NCBI GenBank assembly: GCA_964393405.1
Contig: CAYMTR010000008.1
Coordinates: forward strand, 35,673 to 99,672
Reading direction: 5' to 3'
Length of the DNA: 64,000 nt
Origin: CAYMTR01 sp964393405
GTDB lineage: Bacteria; Bacteroidota; Bacteroidia; Bacteroidales; Prolixibacteraceae
Shown: positions 44,550 to 52,394 of the stretch, piece by piece
Numbering within the stretch: position 1 is the stretch's first letter
Layout: every line of letters begins with the position of its first letter
Position numbers and translations under genes: made by a program
Notes under the pieces: model-generated
Seen by the model: the letters and a program-made list of their open reading frames with translations, nothing else
Databases searched by the model: none
Told to the model about the DNA's origin: nothing

Positions 44550-44957
44550 TTAAATGCGTTTAATTAAAGTTAATACATTATTGTTATTTACTCTAGAATA
44601 TTCTACACTATCCATTATTTGTTTGATCAGAAATATTCCTAATCCTCCAATGGATCTTTCTTCTGCTGATAGGGTAATGTCTGGATGAGCTCTTTGAGTT
44701 GGATCAAAAATCTTTCCGTCATCAATTATTTCAATCCTTAAAAGCTCGTCTTTTAGTGTAACCAAAATTGTTATTTCATGTTTCTTTTCATCATCATAAG
44801 CATAAAAAATAACATTTGTTACTGCTTCCTCAAGTGCGAGATTTATATTCATAGTTAATGGAACAGATAATTCCCATTCTTCTCCTAACATTTCTATTTT
44901 TTCGAAAAGTTTAGGTAGTTCTTCAATATTGTTTTCAATTATTATCTTTCTTTCCAT
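44550..44957 (-). CDS. RsbW/SpoIIAB-like serine kinase (anti-sigma factor)
   Basis: A 135-residue GHKL ATPase: N-box LALEEAVTNVIFYAYDD, G1 EIIDDGKIFDPTQRA, and G2 ERSIGGLGIFLIKQIMD. It is expected to phosphorylate the STAS serine of one or both STAS proteins in the operon. No SpoIIE/RsbU phosphatase or cognate sigma gene lies in the window, so its output partner is elsewhere or is the transporter itself. Confidence 0.9.
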   Translation of the reverse strand: MERKIIIENNIEELPKLFEKIEMLGEEWELSVPLTMNINLALEEAVTNVIFYAYDDEKKHEITILVTLKDELLRIEIIDDGKIFDPTQRAHPDITLSAEERSIGGLGIFLIKQIMDSVEYSRVNNNNVLTLIKRI

Positions 44958-45054
44958 AAAATCTTCGATAATAAATTATAAAAAGGATAGTATAATAGTT
45001 TTGTCTTTTAGCTATAATACAATTATTACGAAATAGGATTAAGTTTTTTTATTT

Positions 45055-46017
45055 TCAATCTAACAAAGGCATATAAAATTCATTAAACTCGAACCTTTTA
45101 TTTATATAATTTCCTTCATATAAAACATTTTGGGTTTTGTGAAAATCAGATTCATCAAGCTCTCCTATGTCAATATCTTTCTTTCCAGGTTCAATAAGAT
45201 GCAAAACTTTATCAAGCATCCATGTCTGATGAGACTTGTTTGTTGCTACATGTTCTTTTCTCATTATGTCAAGGACAATCTCAATCGTTTTTTCTTTGTT
45301 ATTTTTTGCATACTCCCATCCTTTTAGGGAAGCCTTTATAAACTTTTCAAGTTCAGGTTTCCTCTCATCATAAGTTTTTTTAAGGCAGTAGATACCATCT
45401 TCAGGAATATTGTGCCCGTAGTCTGAAAACATTAGAGTATTAAGTTCATCCTCATCTAACCCGTTATTGATAATTGTATGAAATTCATTGTACCACATAA
45501 CTGTCATCGCATCTATTCCACCAATCATAAAAAGATTTACCGTTGAATGTAAAGGTACCCATTCAACAGTATAATTATTTGAACGTAGAAGAGCCTTTGG
45601 TACTTCATCAAACCCACTTTTCCAAATGCCAATTCTCTTTCCGTTATAATCAGAAAGATTAGTCATGTTCTTTTCTTTTTTTGAAACAAACAATAATGCA
45701 GAATTTTGGGATATCTGGCATATATTTATTAGTTCAGGACCTGAATTTCTATATGAAATAGCAGTAGTGAGAAAAAGTGAAACCATATCTGATTGTCCGT
45801 CAATCAGCATTTCAGCAGCATTTACAGAGGCAGAAGGATGTGTGATTTGAACATCAATTCCTTCTTCTTTGTAAAAGCCCATTTTGTCTGCAACATAGTA
45901 TCCTGCGAATTGTGCTTGAGGTAACCAGTGAGGAGTAAATACAAGTTTTGGCATCGGCTGCCCAAAGATTTCAACACAAATAAAAAAAGATAATAATGTA
46001 ATTATAAGTCGCTTCAT
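45055..46017 (-). CDS. NMT1/THI5-like periplasmic substrate-binding protein
   Basis: About 320 residues with a cleavable signal peptide (MKRLIITLLSFFICVEIFGQ) and an NMT1-type binding fold: LVFTPHWLPQAQFAGYYVADKMGFYKEEGIDVQITHPSASVNAAEML. Homologues bind pyrimidine precursors of thiamine, nitrate or sulfonates. No TPP riboswitch or thi gene is seen beside it. ATG 46017 is chosen over 46041 because the signal peptide starts there. It lies 97 bp upstream of the kinase gene, possibly in the same transcript. Confidence 0.82.
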   Translation of the reverse strand: MKRLIITLLSFFICVEIFGQPMPKLVFTPHWLPQAQFAGYYVADKMGFYKEEGIDVQITHPSASVNAAEMLIDGQSDMVSLFLTTAISYRNSGPELINICQISQNSALLFVSKKEKNMTNLSDYNGKRIGIWKSGFDEVPKALLRSNNYTVEWVPLHSTVNLFMIGGIDAMTVMWYNEFHTIINNGLDEDELNTLMFSDYGHNIPEDGIYCLKKTYDERKPELEKFIKASLKGWEYAKNNKEKTIEIVLDIMRKEHVATNKSHQTWMLDKVLHLIEPGKKDIDIGELDESDFHKTQNVLYEGNYINKRFEFNEFYMPLLD

Positions 46018-46087
46018 AGACTTAAGTTTTATATCCACCAAAATACAAATATTTGTCTTGTTATGCTAAATAAATTTCGATTATTAA

Positions 46088-49051
46088 TTAATTTCCCAAT
46101 AACTTGAGAGATAGCATAAATTGACCCTTATTTGGAATTCCTTTTTCAAACTTTGCCGCATATCCTGCCGACCAAGTTGTCTTAAAGTATGAAAACATTA
46201 TAACCTGCATGTCTATCTGTATTCCGGCATTGAATATATTTCTAGTCTTATTTGAATTATAGAAATCTGTTATTAAATGAGTGCCAAAAATGGATGTTTT
46301 AATAAATGTTGGGTAAACCCAGGTAGCTCCAACATTTTCCAGTCTTATAGGTTTCAGATTTAGTTCTCCCATAGTCTTAATAAAACTACTTGCAGGTATT
46401 TCATCAATTTCAGCCCCTGGGAAAGCCGAAACTTTTCTGTATTGCTCGGCTTCCTGCCAATCTATATAATTGTTTCTGAATCCTCCGAAGTAAAACTTTG
46501 ACATACTTGAGTTTTGATCTCCAAATGCTTGTCCAATACTGTTTCTAATCCAAAAACTTGTATTTCTCACATATGGAATATTGAATCCAAATGACTGTTC
46601 AGAAATTATTTCAGGATAAAATTTATTTTGAGCAAAAAAAGTTGATGTGGAGATCTTCCATTTATATCCTGATTCATGATTTACTCCTCCTAATGTTTTT
46701 CTTGTCTTGTTTATTTCATACGATGCATCTGCGTACTGAAAACTAGTTATCATTGAGTCAATATCAACATTTTGATATTGAGGGAGCACCTCTAATCCAC
46801 CAAATGTAGCAACACTTAAGTGATAATTGTATTTTAAAGGACTTTTCAAGTTATAAGATCTGTCATATGACATTCCTACAGAATAACCGGCACGGCTTCT
46901 CATTGTTGGGCCAAAGAGGTCATAAAAATCTGTTTTGTTGTAAGACGCACTTAATTTCCATAAACGGTATTTCCAGTCAAGCTTTGCATGAATCTTCTGT
47001 TTATCCTCATAATTGCTCCAAGGAGAACAACCAAGAAAAATATCGAGGTCACTAAGTCCAATTGGATCTCTGAAATTGAAATGATAACCGATAGCAATTG
47101 TTTTTTTATAACCAGCAATGTCAGGGTATGCATTAGCCAATTTCATTTCTTTTAGAATATTATATTCTCCTTCAAATTTTTTAATTGAATCAATGTTGAT
47201 TTTTGAGGCAGCTTGTAAAGCCCACTCTTCTAATATTGGGTTCTTTTGATGAACCTGATTCCCTAAATATTCAATAGAATTTGCATCATTGATTACATTA
47301 ATTGGAATAATTCCTGGTTGCATACCATCCCTTAAGAATTTCAGAACTAATAAAGAATCATTATTGATTTGAACAGGAGAGAAAAATCCGGTTTCAGTAT
47401 TTGAAAGTAATTCAAAATTACCTGATTCAATTTCAATTCTCCAGATATTTGAAACACCAGTATAATATGATGTGCCAATGAGGTATTTATCGTCAAGCGA
47501 AAAAGTAAACTGAGTTAAAGTGTTGTCTTCAAGTTCTTTTATTGTAATAAAGTCTTTTCTTCCATTTTCAAGATTCTCTTTATCAAAAAGTATAAGTGAT
47601 TGTTCTCCCTTTATTCCTGATAATGATGATAAAATCTTCTTTCCATCATGAGATATATCTAAATCAAAAAGTGATTTCCCAAAATCAGCCGTATACATTG
47701 GTATAACTTTATCATATGGGAAAGGAATTTTCACTAGTATAGCATAACCGTTGTCATGCTTTACAGCCCATATACTTTTATCTGTTGGATTAAATGTAAG
47801 ATCTCCGGCACGGGTAAATTTGATTAGAACTTTCTTTTTCCCGGTTTTTATGTCAATTTCAACAAGATTCCTATAATTCTGATTTTGCTCGGTGATATAC
47901 AGTTTTTTGTCCTGTTGATTATAAGTTAAATGGGTTGAATAATATAACTGAGGGGAGTCAAGCGTGCAAATTTTTCTAATTGTCCCAGTGTTTTTATCGA
48001 TCTCTGCAATTTGTGAAGATTTTCCGGGATGATTAATTGCAGCGTAAATCTTTTGTGAGGAATTATTAAAGTAAAGCCTTGATACGTTTCCAAGTGGTTC
48101 TTTTGTTACGGGGTCAAAAATTGTCAAAGGATACTCTTTAACTTGATCTATATTTTTCTTTTGAAAATTGTTTTCAAAAGAAATCCAGTTATTCCATTCT
48201 TTTCTAATAGTTTCATTAAATGTTTTTTTGAATTGTGATGCATAAAATGATTTACTGTCATCTGACCTGCTGTAAAAGCTTTTAACTTTTTCTACCCCAT
48301 ATTTATTTGCCAGATAAGTGACAAAACGAGTTCCGTATAAATAAGAATTTGCCCCTACTTGGAAATCTATTGTCGTACCCTCTGTTTCGAGCCCTACTAC
48401 TGAATAAATCGGTAGATTCTCAGAAACAATACTTCTGAAGTACATTTCATCATAATTTCCCATTGCTCTTCCAAGTCCCCCCGACATCCATGTTTCCATG
48501 AAACAAGCTATTCCTTCATGATACCATCTTGGGGCATACCATCTTGGGACTGTGAGATAACTCCAAAAAGCAGATATTGGGGCTTTTTCTGTAGTTCTAA
48601 TTTTTCCTAAAAAGACCTTTCTCCAAAACTCATCTTGTTTGTTAGGTTTATCACCCATTACAACGTGAGTGAGTTCATGATTAAATAACCATTGAAGTCG
48701 TTCGTATGAAGGAATTATACTGAAAGCAAAATTGTATGGTTCTACTCCTATATAAATCTGATTAATTGGCATTGAAATTGCCCCCCCGTGTCCATAATCA
48801 GAAAAATCATTCAATACAATGTTTGAATGAACATTGTTGTAATCCCAAAGCTTTTCATGAAAGGTTATTGCATTTTCATAGGCAGATGCAACATAAGGTA
48901 CAAGGTAGGAATATCTCTTTCCAAAATAAACCAGTTCAAAATCATCAGTTTTAAACTGGTTTATCCTTTGCCCAGAAGCAATTGAAGAACTAAAGAAAAC
49001 AATTGTTATTGAAAGTAAATATTTAACTATTTTTTTATTAAGGTTCTTCAT
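46088..49051 (-). CDS. outer-membrane protein with gluzincin (HExxH) domain, propeller and C-terminal barrel
   Basis: 987 residues: signal peptide (to about 27); a peptidase-MA-like metallopeptidase domain (about 30-290) with the zinc motif NHELTH at 124-129 and the third ligand probably in WYHEGIACFMETW; a WD40/TolB-like propeller (about 310-620; repeated KKLYITEQ, FSLDDKYLIGTSYY segments); and a C-terminal region with alternating aromatic strands (about 660-987) ending in MLSLKLLGN, as expected for an outer-membrane barrel. Substrate unknown. It is the last gene before the ECF sigma island, with no copy of the island's promoter motif in front of it. Confidence 0.78.
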   Translation of the reverse strand: MKNLNKKIVKYLLSITIVFFSSSIASGQRINQFKTDDFELVYFGKRYSYLVPYVASAYENAITFHEKLWDYNNVHSNIVLNDFSDYGHGGAISMPINQIYIGVEPYNFAFSIIPSYERLQWLFNHELTHVVMGDKPNKQDEFWRKVFLGKIRTTEKAPISAFWSYLTVPRWYAPRWYHEGIACFMETWMSGGLGRAMGNYDEMYFRSIVSENLPIYSVVGLETEGTTIDFQVGANSYLYGTRFVTYLANKYGVEKVKSFYSRSDDSKSFYASQFKKTFNETIRKEWNNWISFENNFQKKNIDQVKEYPLTIFDPVTKEPLGNVSRLYFNNSSQKIYAAINHPGKSSQIAEIDKNTGTIRKICTLDSPQLYYSTHLTYNQQDKKLYITEQNQNYRNLVEIDIKTGKKKVLIKFTRAGDLTFNPTDKSIWAVKHDNGYAILVKIPFPYDKVIPMYTADFGKSLFDLDISHDGKKILSSLSGIKGEQSLILFDKENLENGRKDFITIKELEDNTLTQFTFSLDDKYLIGTSYYTGVSNIWRIEIESGNFELLSNTETGFFSPVQINNDSLLVLKFLRDGMQPGIIPINVINDANSIEYLGNQVHQKNPILEEWALQAASKINIDSIKKFEGEYNILKEMKLANAYPDIAGYKKTIAIGYHFNFRDPIGLSDLDIFLGCSPWSNYEDKQKIHAKLDWKYRLWKLSASYNKTDFYDLFGPTMRSRAGYSVGMSYDRSYNLKSPLKYNYHLSVATFGGLEVLPQYQNVDIDSMITSFQYADASYEINKTRKTLGGVNHESGYKWKISTSTFFAQNKFYPEIISEQSFGFNIPYVRNTSFWIRNSIGQAFGDQNSSMSKFYFGGFRNNYIDWQEAEQYRKVSAFPGAEIDEIPASSFIKTMGELNLKPIRLENVGATWVYPTFIKTSIFGTHLITDFYNSNKTRNIFNAGIQIDMQVIMFSYFKTTWSAGYAAKFEKGIPNKGQFMLSLKLLGN

Positions 49052-49096
49052 GTTTAATGTTTTACCCTATTAAGTTAAGACATTCTATACCCATTT

Positions 49097-49846
49097 TTAA
49101 TAGTTGAGATCATGATTTATTACTTCAAAAGCTATTTCACTTTCATTTGATGAGTTCAAATCTTCTGGTTTTATTTTATCCGGGAATTTATTTTCAAGAT
49201 ATTTTATCATTGGTTTGTTTCCGGTTGTCTTATATCTCCGTATTTGATGATCTAGTAACACATCATAAGTTGAAATTAGTCCGGGATAGTTCTCATAATT
49301 ATTTTTTATCAAGAACGATTCGATTGCGTCAAGGAAATCAACAACAACAATCTCCTTGTAGTTAATCTGAGCTAAAGCATTTCCGGCATTGTTTATTAAT
49401 ACTCCTAAGTTTTGCTGGTTAGATCCCGATAAATTCTGAAGTGCAGTTACCAACTTGAATATTTCTTTTGAATTTTTATCAAGAATATTTTTAAAGTCAG
49501 AAAGAGTTTCTATTATGTTTTGGTTTAATTCATGAAATTCTATTGAGGAAGAAGAAGCAACTAATGCTTCTGAAATATCAAGCTTCAACTCTGAAATGCT
49601 TTGATACTGAAAAGAATAATACTGCTGATATTGATTCATCATCAAATTATTACTTTGCAATTCAGAACGGAGATTAATGTCGTTAGAGGCAATCTTTGAG
49701 TTACGATTAGTGTTTATTTTTCCAATAGTGCCTACTAAATCCATTTTACTTAGAGGCTTGTTTCTTACAATACTTCCGATAAGCAGACCAATTGCAAAGC
49801 TTAAAGTAATTATTATTCCGATTGTTATTTTTGATGAAGTTTTCAT
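49097..49846 (-). CDS. single-span membrane protein, paralogue of the neighbouring gene
   Basis: 249 residues, not recognised. One N-terminal membrane helix (SKITIGIIITLSFAIGLLIGSIV) is followed by a helical extracytoplasmic domain with VGTIGKIN..RNSKI, YYSFQYQSISELKLDIS and INNAGNALAQINYKEIVVVDF. It shares these blocks with the 339-residue upstream protein but lacks the C-terminal heptad repeat. The 32-bp gap suggests a shared transcript under sigma-island control. Confidence 0.7.
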   Translation of the reverse strand: MKTSSKITIGIIITLSFAIGLLIGSIVRNKPLSKMDLVGTIGKINTNRNSKIASNDINLRSELQSNNLMMNQYQQYYSFQYQSISELKLDISEALVASSSSIEFHELNQNIIETLSDFKNILDKNSKEIFKLVTALQNLSGSNQQNLGVLINNAGNALAQINYKEIVVVDFLDAIESFLIKNNYENYPGLISTYDVLLDHQIRRYKTTGNKPMIKYLENKFPDKIKPEDLNSSNESEIAFEVINHDLNY

Positions 49847-49878
49847 TAGAATTATATTATGTTATTTCTTGTTATTTA

Positions 49879-50898
49879 TTAATTAACCGCAGCATCAAAA
49901 TCAGTGTTAAGCCCTGAATTATCAGTGTTGAAATCAATTAAGTCAGTATTTAATCCTGTATTGTCAGTATTGAAATCAATTAAGTCAGTATTGAAATCAA
50001 TTAAGTCAGTATTTAATCCTGTATTATCGGTATTTAATCCTGTATTATCGGTATTTAATCCAGCATTGTCGGTATTGAAATCAATTAAGTCGGTATTGAA
50101 ATCAATTAAGTCGGTATTGAAACCTGTTAAATCAGTATTGAAACCCATGTCAACCCCATCAGCGTATAAAGCATCTGTCAATTTTGCTGTTTCAATTGAA
50201 TATTCATTTTTAAGTTCTTTTGCTGTGGCAAAAAATTCTTTTTTATCAAGAAATTTAAGCATTGGCTTGTTTTGAGTTATTACAGCATTACTAAACTGAT
50301 TAAGAAGTAGCATATCATGGGCTTTCTTAAGTTGGGTATATTCTTTAACTTTGTTTTTACTTAGATAGGTTTCAATCGATAAAACAAAATCTCCTACAAT
50401 TGTTTCGCGATACCTAATCTGTGCAACAGCATTATTGGCATTGTTTATCAGTGAAGAAATAGAAACCTGATCTGATTCGTAAATGTTGTTTAAAACGGAA
50501 AGGGCAATTAATAGATCTTTTCTTGCCTCCTTGAGGAAGTTTTTAAAATTTGTTAGTGCAATAATTTCTTTTGGATATGTTGAAGAAAATTCGCTGTCCT
50601 TAGAAGAAGCATCTAATGCATTATCAATTGATATTCCAAGCTTTGCACTTGAAGAGTACTGGAAGTTGTAATAGTCTTTGTATTTTTTTAATAACTTCTC
50701 ATCTTTCATGAGATCTGAACGTAGCTTAATATCTCCATCAGAAATCTTTACATTCCTGTAATTGTTTATTTTTCCAATGGTACCTGCAAGGTCTGAATCT
50801 TTTTGTGGAGGTATGTTAAGAACGATACCAACTAAGAAACCAATTGCAAAACTTAATGCAATTATTATTCCGATTATGAGCTTACTTGATTTTTTCAT
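49879..50898 (-). CDS. single-span membrane protein with C-terminal NTD heptad repeats
   Basis: 339 residues: one membrane helix (about 5-25), a helical domain paralogous to the next gene's product (about 35-235), and a C-terminal array of twelve 7-residue units (about 252-335) centred on NTD, with linkers of two kinds (L[IT][DG]F and N[TAS]GL). The function is unknown. It is preceded by a promoter nearly identical to that of the sigma-factor gene, so it is a likely direct target of that sigma. The Asn/Asp-rich repeat could bind calcium or form a beta-solenoid; that is inference. Confidence 0.75.
   Translation of the reverse strand: MKKSSKLIIGIIIALSFAIGFLVGIVLNIPPQKDSDLAGTIGKINNYRNVKISDGDIKLRSDLMKDEKLLKKYKDYYNFQYSSSAKLGISIDNALDASSKDSEFSSTYPKEIIALTNFKNFLKEARKDLLIALSVLNNIYESDQVSISSLINNANNAVAQIRYRETIVGDFVLSIETYLSKNKVKEYTQLKKAHDMLLLNQFSNAVITQNKPMLKFLDKKEFFATAKELKNEYSIETAKLTDALYADGVDMGFNTDLTGFNTDLIDFNTDLIDFNTDNAGLNTDNTGLNTDNTGLNTDLIDFNTDLIDFNTDNTGLNTDLIDFNTDNSGLNTDFDAAVN
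49894..50145 (-). repeat. tandem 21-bp repeat array encoding NTD heptads
   Basis: Twelve in-frame 21-bp units, many nearly identical (e.g. TTGAAATCAATTAAGTCAGT against TTTAATCCTGTATTATCGGT on the plus strand). The order of linkers is A A A B B B A A B A B. Both strands remain open across it, which creates a spurious plus-strand frame. Confidence 0.92.
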
Positions 50899-50939
50899 GA
50901 TGTTATATTTTAAGTTGTTTTTTTCAATTATCTTTTTTT

Positions 50940-50971
50940 ATAATTAGTTGTAACTTACAAAAAAGTTGGTA
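50940..50971 (-). promoter_or_regulatory. ECF-type promoter before the heptad-repeat gene
   Basis: Minus strand: TACCAACTTTTTT (50971 to 50959), 10 nt, ACTAATTAT (50948 to 50940). It is identical in both blocks and in spacing to the site before the sigma-factor gene. The CAAC core fits the AAC-type -35 of ECF promoters. It lies about 40 bp before the ATG at 50898. Confidence 0.78.
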
Positions 50972-50992
50972 AAAAATCTATTTTATTATTTC

Positions 50993-51730
50993 TTATTTCA
51001 ACTCATAGATCATTTTCCCTCCTTTATAAAAATGTATTTTTTGCGCATGAAAATCTTCTCTACTTTTTATTTGAAATACAACTTCGCCTTTAGACAAATA
51101 TTTAAGGTCAAAAGTTTCAGTTGAAACATTCTTGATAATTCCTGATGAATAAATCAAATCTATATCGTTGTCCGTTATAAGCTTATTTTTATTTTCAATT
51201 GAACAATAAATTGTGTCGATGGAATTTATTGTAATTGTAATAAGTTGAACTTTCCCTGCATCATATTTTTTAGCAATAATTTCTGTGCCATATTCTTTAT
51301 AGAAAAAGGTATCCTTTGTCTTTTTAATTAAAGTGCCAGATACTTCGCTTGTATCAGTATTAGGACTATTTGCAGTAACTAAATATGTTACTGTAATTCC
51401 TGAAATAATTCCAAAAATAAAAACAGCTGCTAATGCAAATACTTGTTTTTTAATATTTGTATTAAATGTGATTTTTTTTGAATGGCCCAGAGTCTTTTTA
51501 TTCTTTTCAATCCTAGATAAAATTTTTCCCGAAAGATCAATAGGTGAAATTATTTTCGAATCATTTTGTAAGGACAAATGAACTGAAAGAAGATTGCGAT
51601 ATTCTTTTAGGGCTTCTGAAGATGTTTCAATAAGATTTTTGAAATACTCTTCTTCTTCCTGAGTCAAATTTCCATCTACCTTGTTCTGTATAATTATTTT
51701 TTCTATGTTACTTAACTTTTTCATTTTCAA
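50993..51730 (-). CDS. transmembrane anti-sigma factor (putative)
   Basis: 245 residues: a cytoplasmic helical N-terminal region (NKVDGNLTQEEEEYFKNLIETSSEALKEYRNLL) typical of Bacteroidota anti-sigma proteins that lack the zinc motif, one membrane helix (about 92-113), and an extracytoplasmic beta-rich domain of about 130 residues. It is encoded 4 bp after the ECF sigma gene. The membrane topology would suit control by regulated proteolysis, and a PrsW-like protease gene lies just upstream of the sigma gene. Confidence 0.78.
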   Translation of the reverse strand: MKMKKLSNIEKIIIQNKVDGNLTQEEEEYFKNLIETSSEALKEYRNLLSVHLSLQNDSKIISPIDLSGKILSRIEKNKKTLGHSKKITFNTNIKKQVFALAAVFIFGIISGITVTYLVTANSPNTDTSEVSGTLIKKTKDTFFYKEYGTEIIAKKYDAGKVQLITITINSIDTIYCSIENKNKLITDNDIDLIYSSGIIKNVSTETFDLKYLSKGEVVFQIKSREDFHAQKIHFYKGGKMIYELK

Positions 51731-51734
51731 TATT

Positions 51735-52286
51735 TCAGGTTAAATATTCATTCTTGAAATATTTGTTTTCCAACAATTTATCTTTAAGTATGACTCTCGC
51801 ATCATACAATCTTGATTTAACAGTTTTCTCCGGAATACCTAAGACTTCTGAAATTTCAGAATAAGATAGGTCTGAGTAATATTTTAGGAGAACTACTGTT
51901 TTATAATAATCTTTTAATCCTTGAATATAATTGTTCAGTAACTTATCCCTTTCTTCTAAATCGACTGCTTCAAAGGGCATTATTTTAAGTTTTTCTTTAA
52001 AGCCCTCTGTGCTAATGAATTTCTTTTTTCTTTTTTCAAATAATAGTGCCCTGTTAATAGATATCCTGTATATCCAACTGAAAAATTTATACTCTGGTTT
52101 ATATTGATTTAACGATTCAAATACCTTAACAAACACATCCTGCGTTATTTCCAAAGCATCTTCATTATTGCCGGTAATTTTTAGAATAACTTTATATACC
52201 GGATTCTGGTATTTTTCAACTAGTATTCTAAATTGCTTTGTATTACCTGCAATTATTTCTTCAATTATCTTTAGTTCATTCTCCAT
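51735..52286 (-). CDS. ECF-family RNA polymerase sigma factor
   Basis: 183 residues. Region 2 (about 20-85) has KYQNPVYKVILKITGNNEDALEITQDVFVKVFESL and FFSWIYRISINRALLFEKRKKK; region 4 (about 125-178) has LKYYSDLSYSEISEVLGIPEKTVKSRLYDARVILKDKL. There is no region 3, so it is a group 4 sigma. Its own promoter carries the same TACCAAC / ACTAATTAT pair found before the heptad-repeat gene, implying autoregulation. Confidence 0.92.
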   Translation of the reverse strand: MENELKIIEEIIAGNTKQFRILVEKYQNPVYKVILKITGNNEDALEITQDVFVKVFESLNQYKPEYKFFSWIYRISINRALLFEKRKKKFISTEGFKEKLKIMPFEAVDLEERDKLLNNYIQGLKDYYKTVVLLKYYSDLSYSEISEVLGIPEKTVKSRLYDARVILKDKLLENKYFKNEYLT

Positions 52287-52346
52287 TACTTTCAGATTTG
52301 CGATTGTGCATTTCCGTGAATGGTTATTTTGTGAACCTTTTTATTC

Positions 52347-52378
52347 ATAATTAGTATGCCAGGTTAAAAAAGTTGGTA
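52347..52378 (-). promoter_or_regulatory. ECF-type autoregulatory promoter of the sigma gene
   Basis: Minus strand: TACCAACTTTTTT (52378 to 52366), 10 nt (AACCTGGCAT), ACTAATTAT (52355 to 52347), 60 bp before the sigma ATG. The 10-nt spacer differs in sequence from the copy at 50940-50971 while both flanking blocks are identical, the pattern expected for two contact sites under selection. Confidence 0.78.
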
Positions 52379-52394
52379 TATAAATTCAAAATCT

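Noticed and set aside
46018..46087. TPP riboswitch before the THI5-like gene
   Set aside because: The short gap lacks the conserved TPP aptamer elements (CUGAGA and related segments), and no thiamine genes are nearby.
49904..50275. 123-codon plus-strand repeat-containing frame
   Set aside because: An artefact of the 21-bp tandem repeat, whose period is a multiple of three and leaves both strands open; no start context or homologue.
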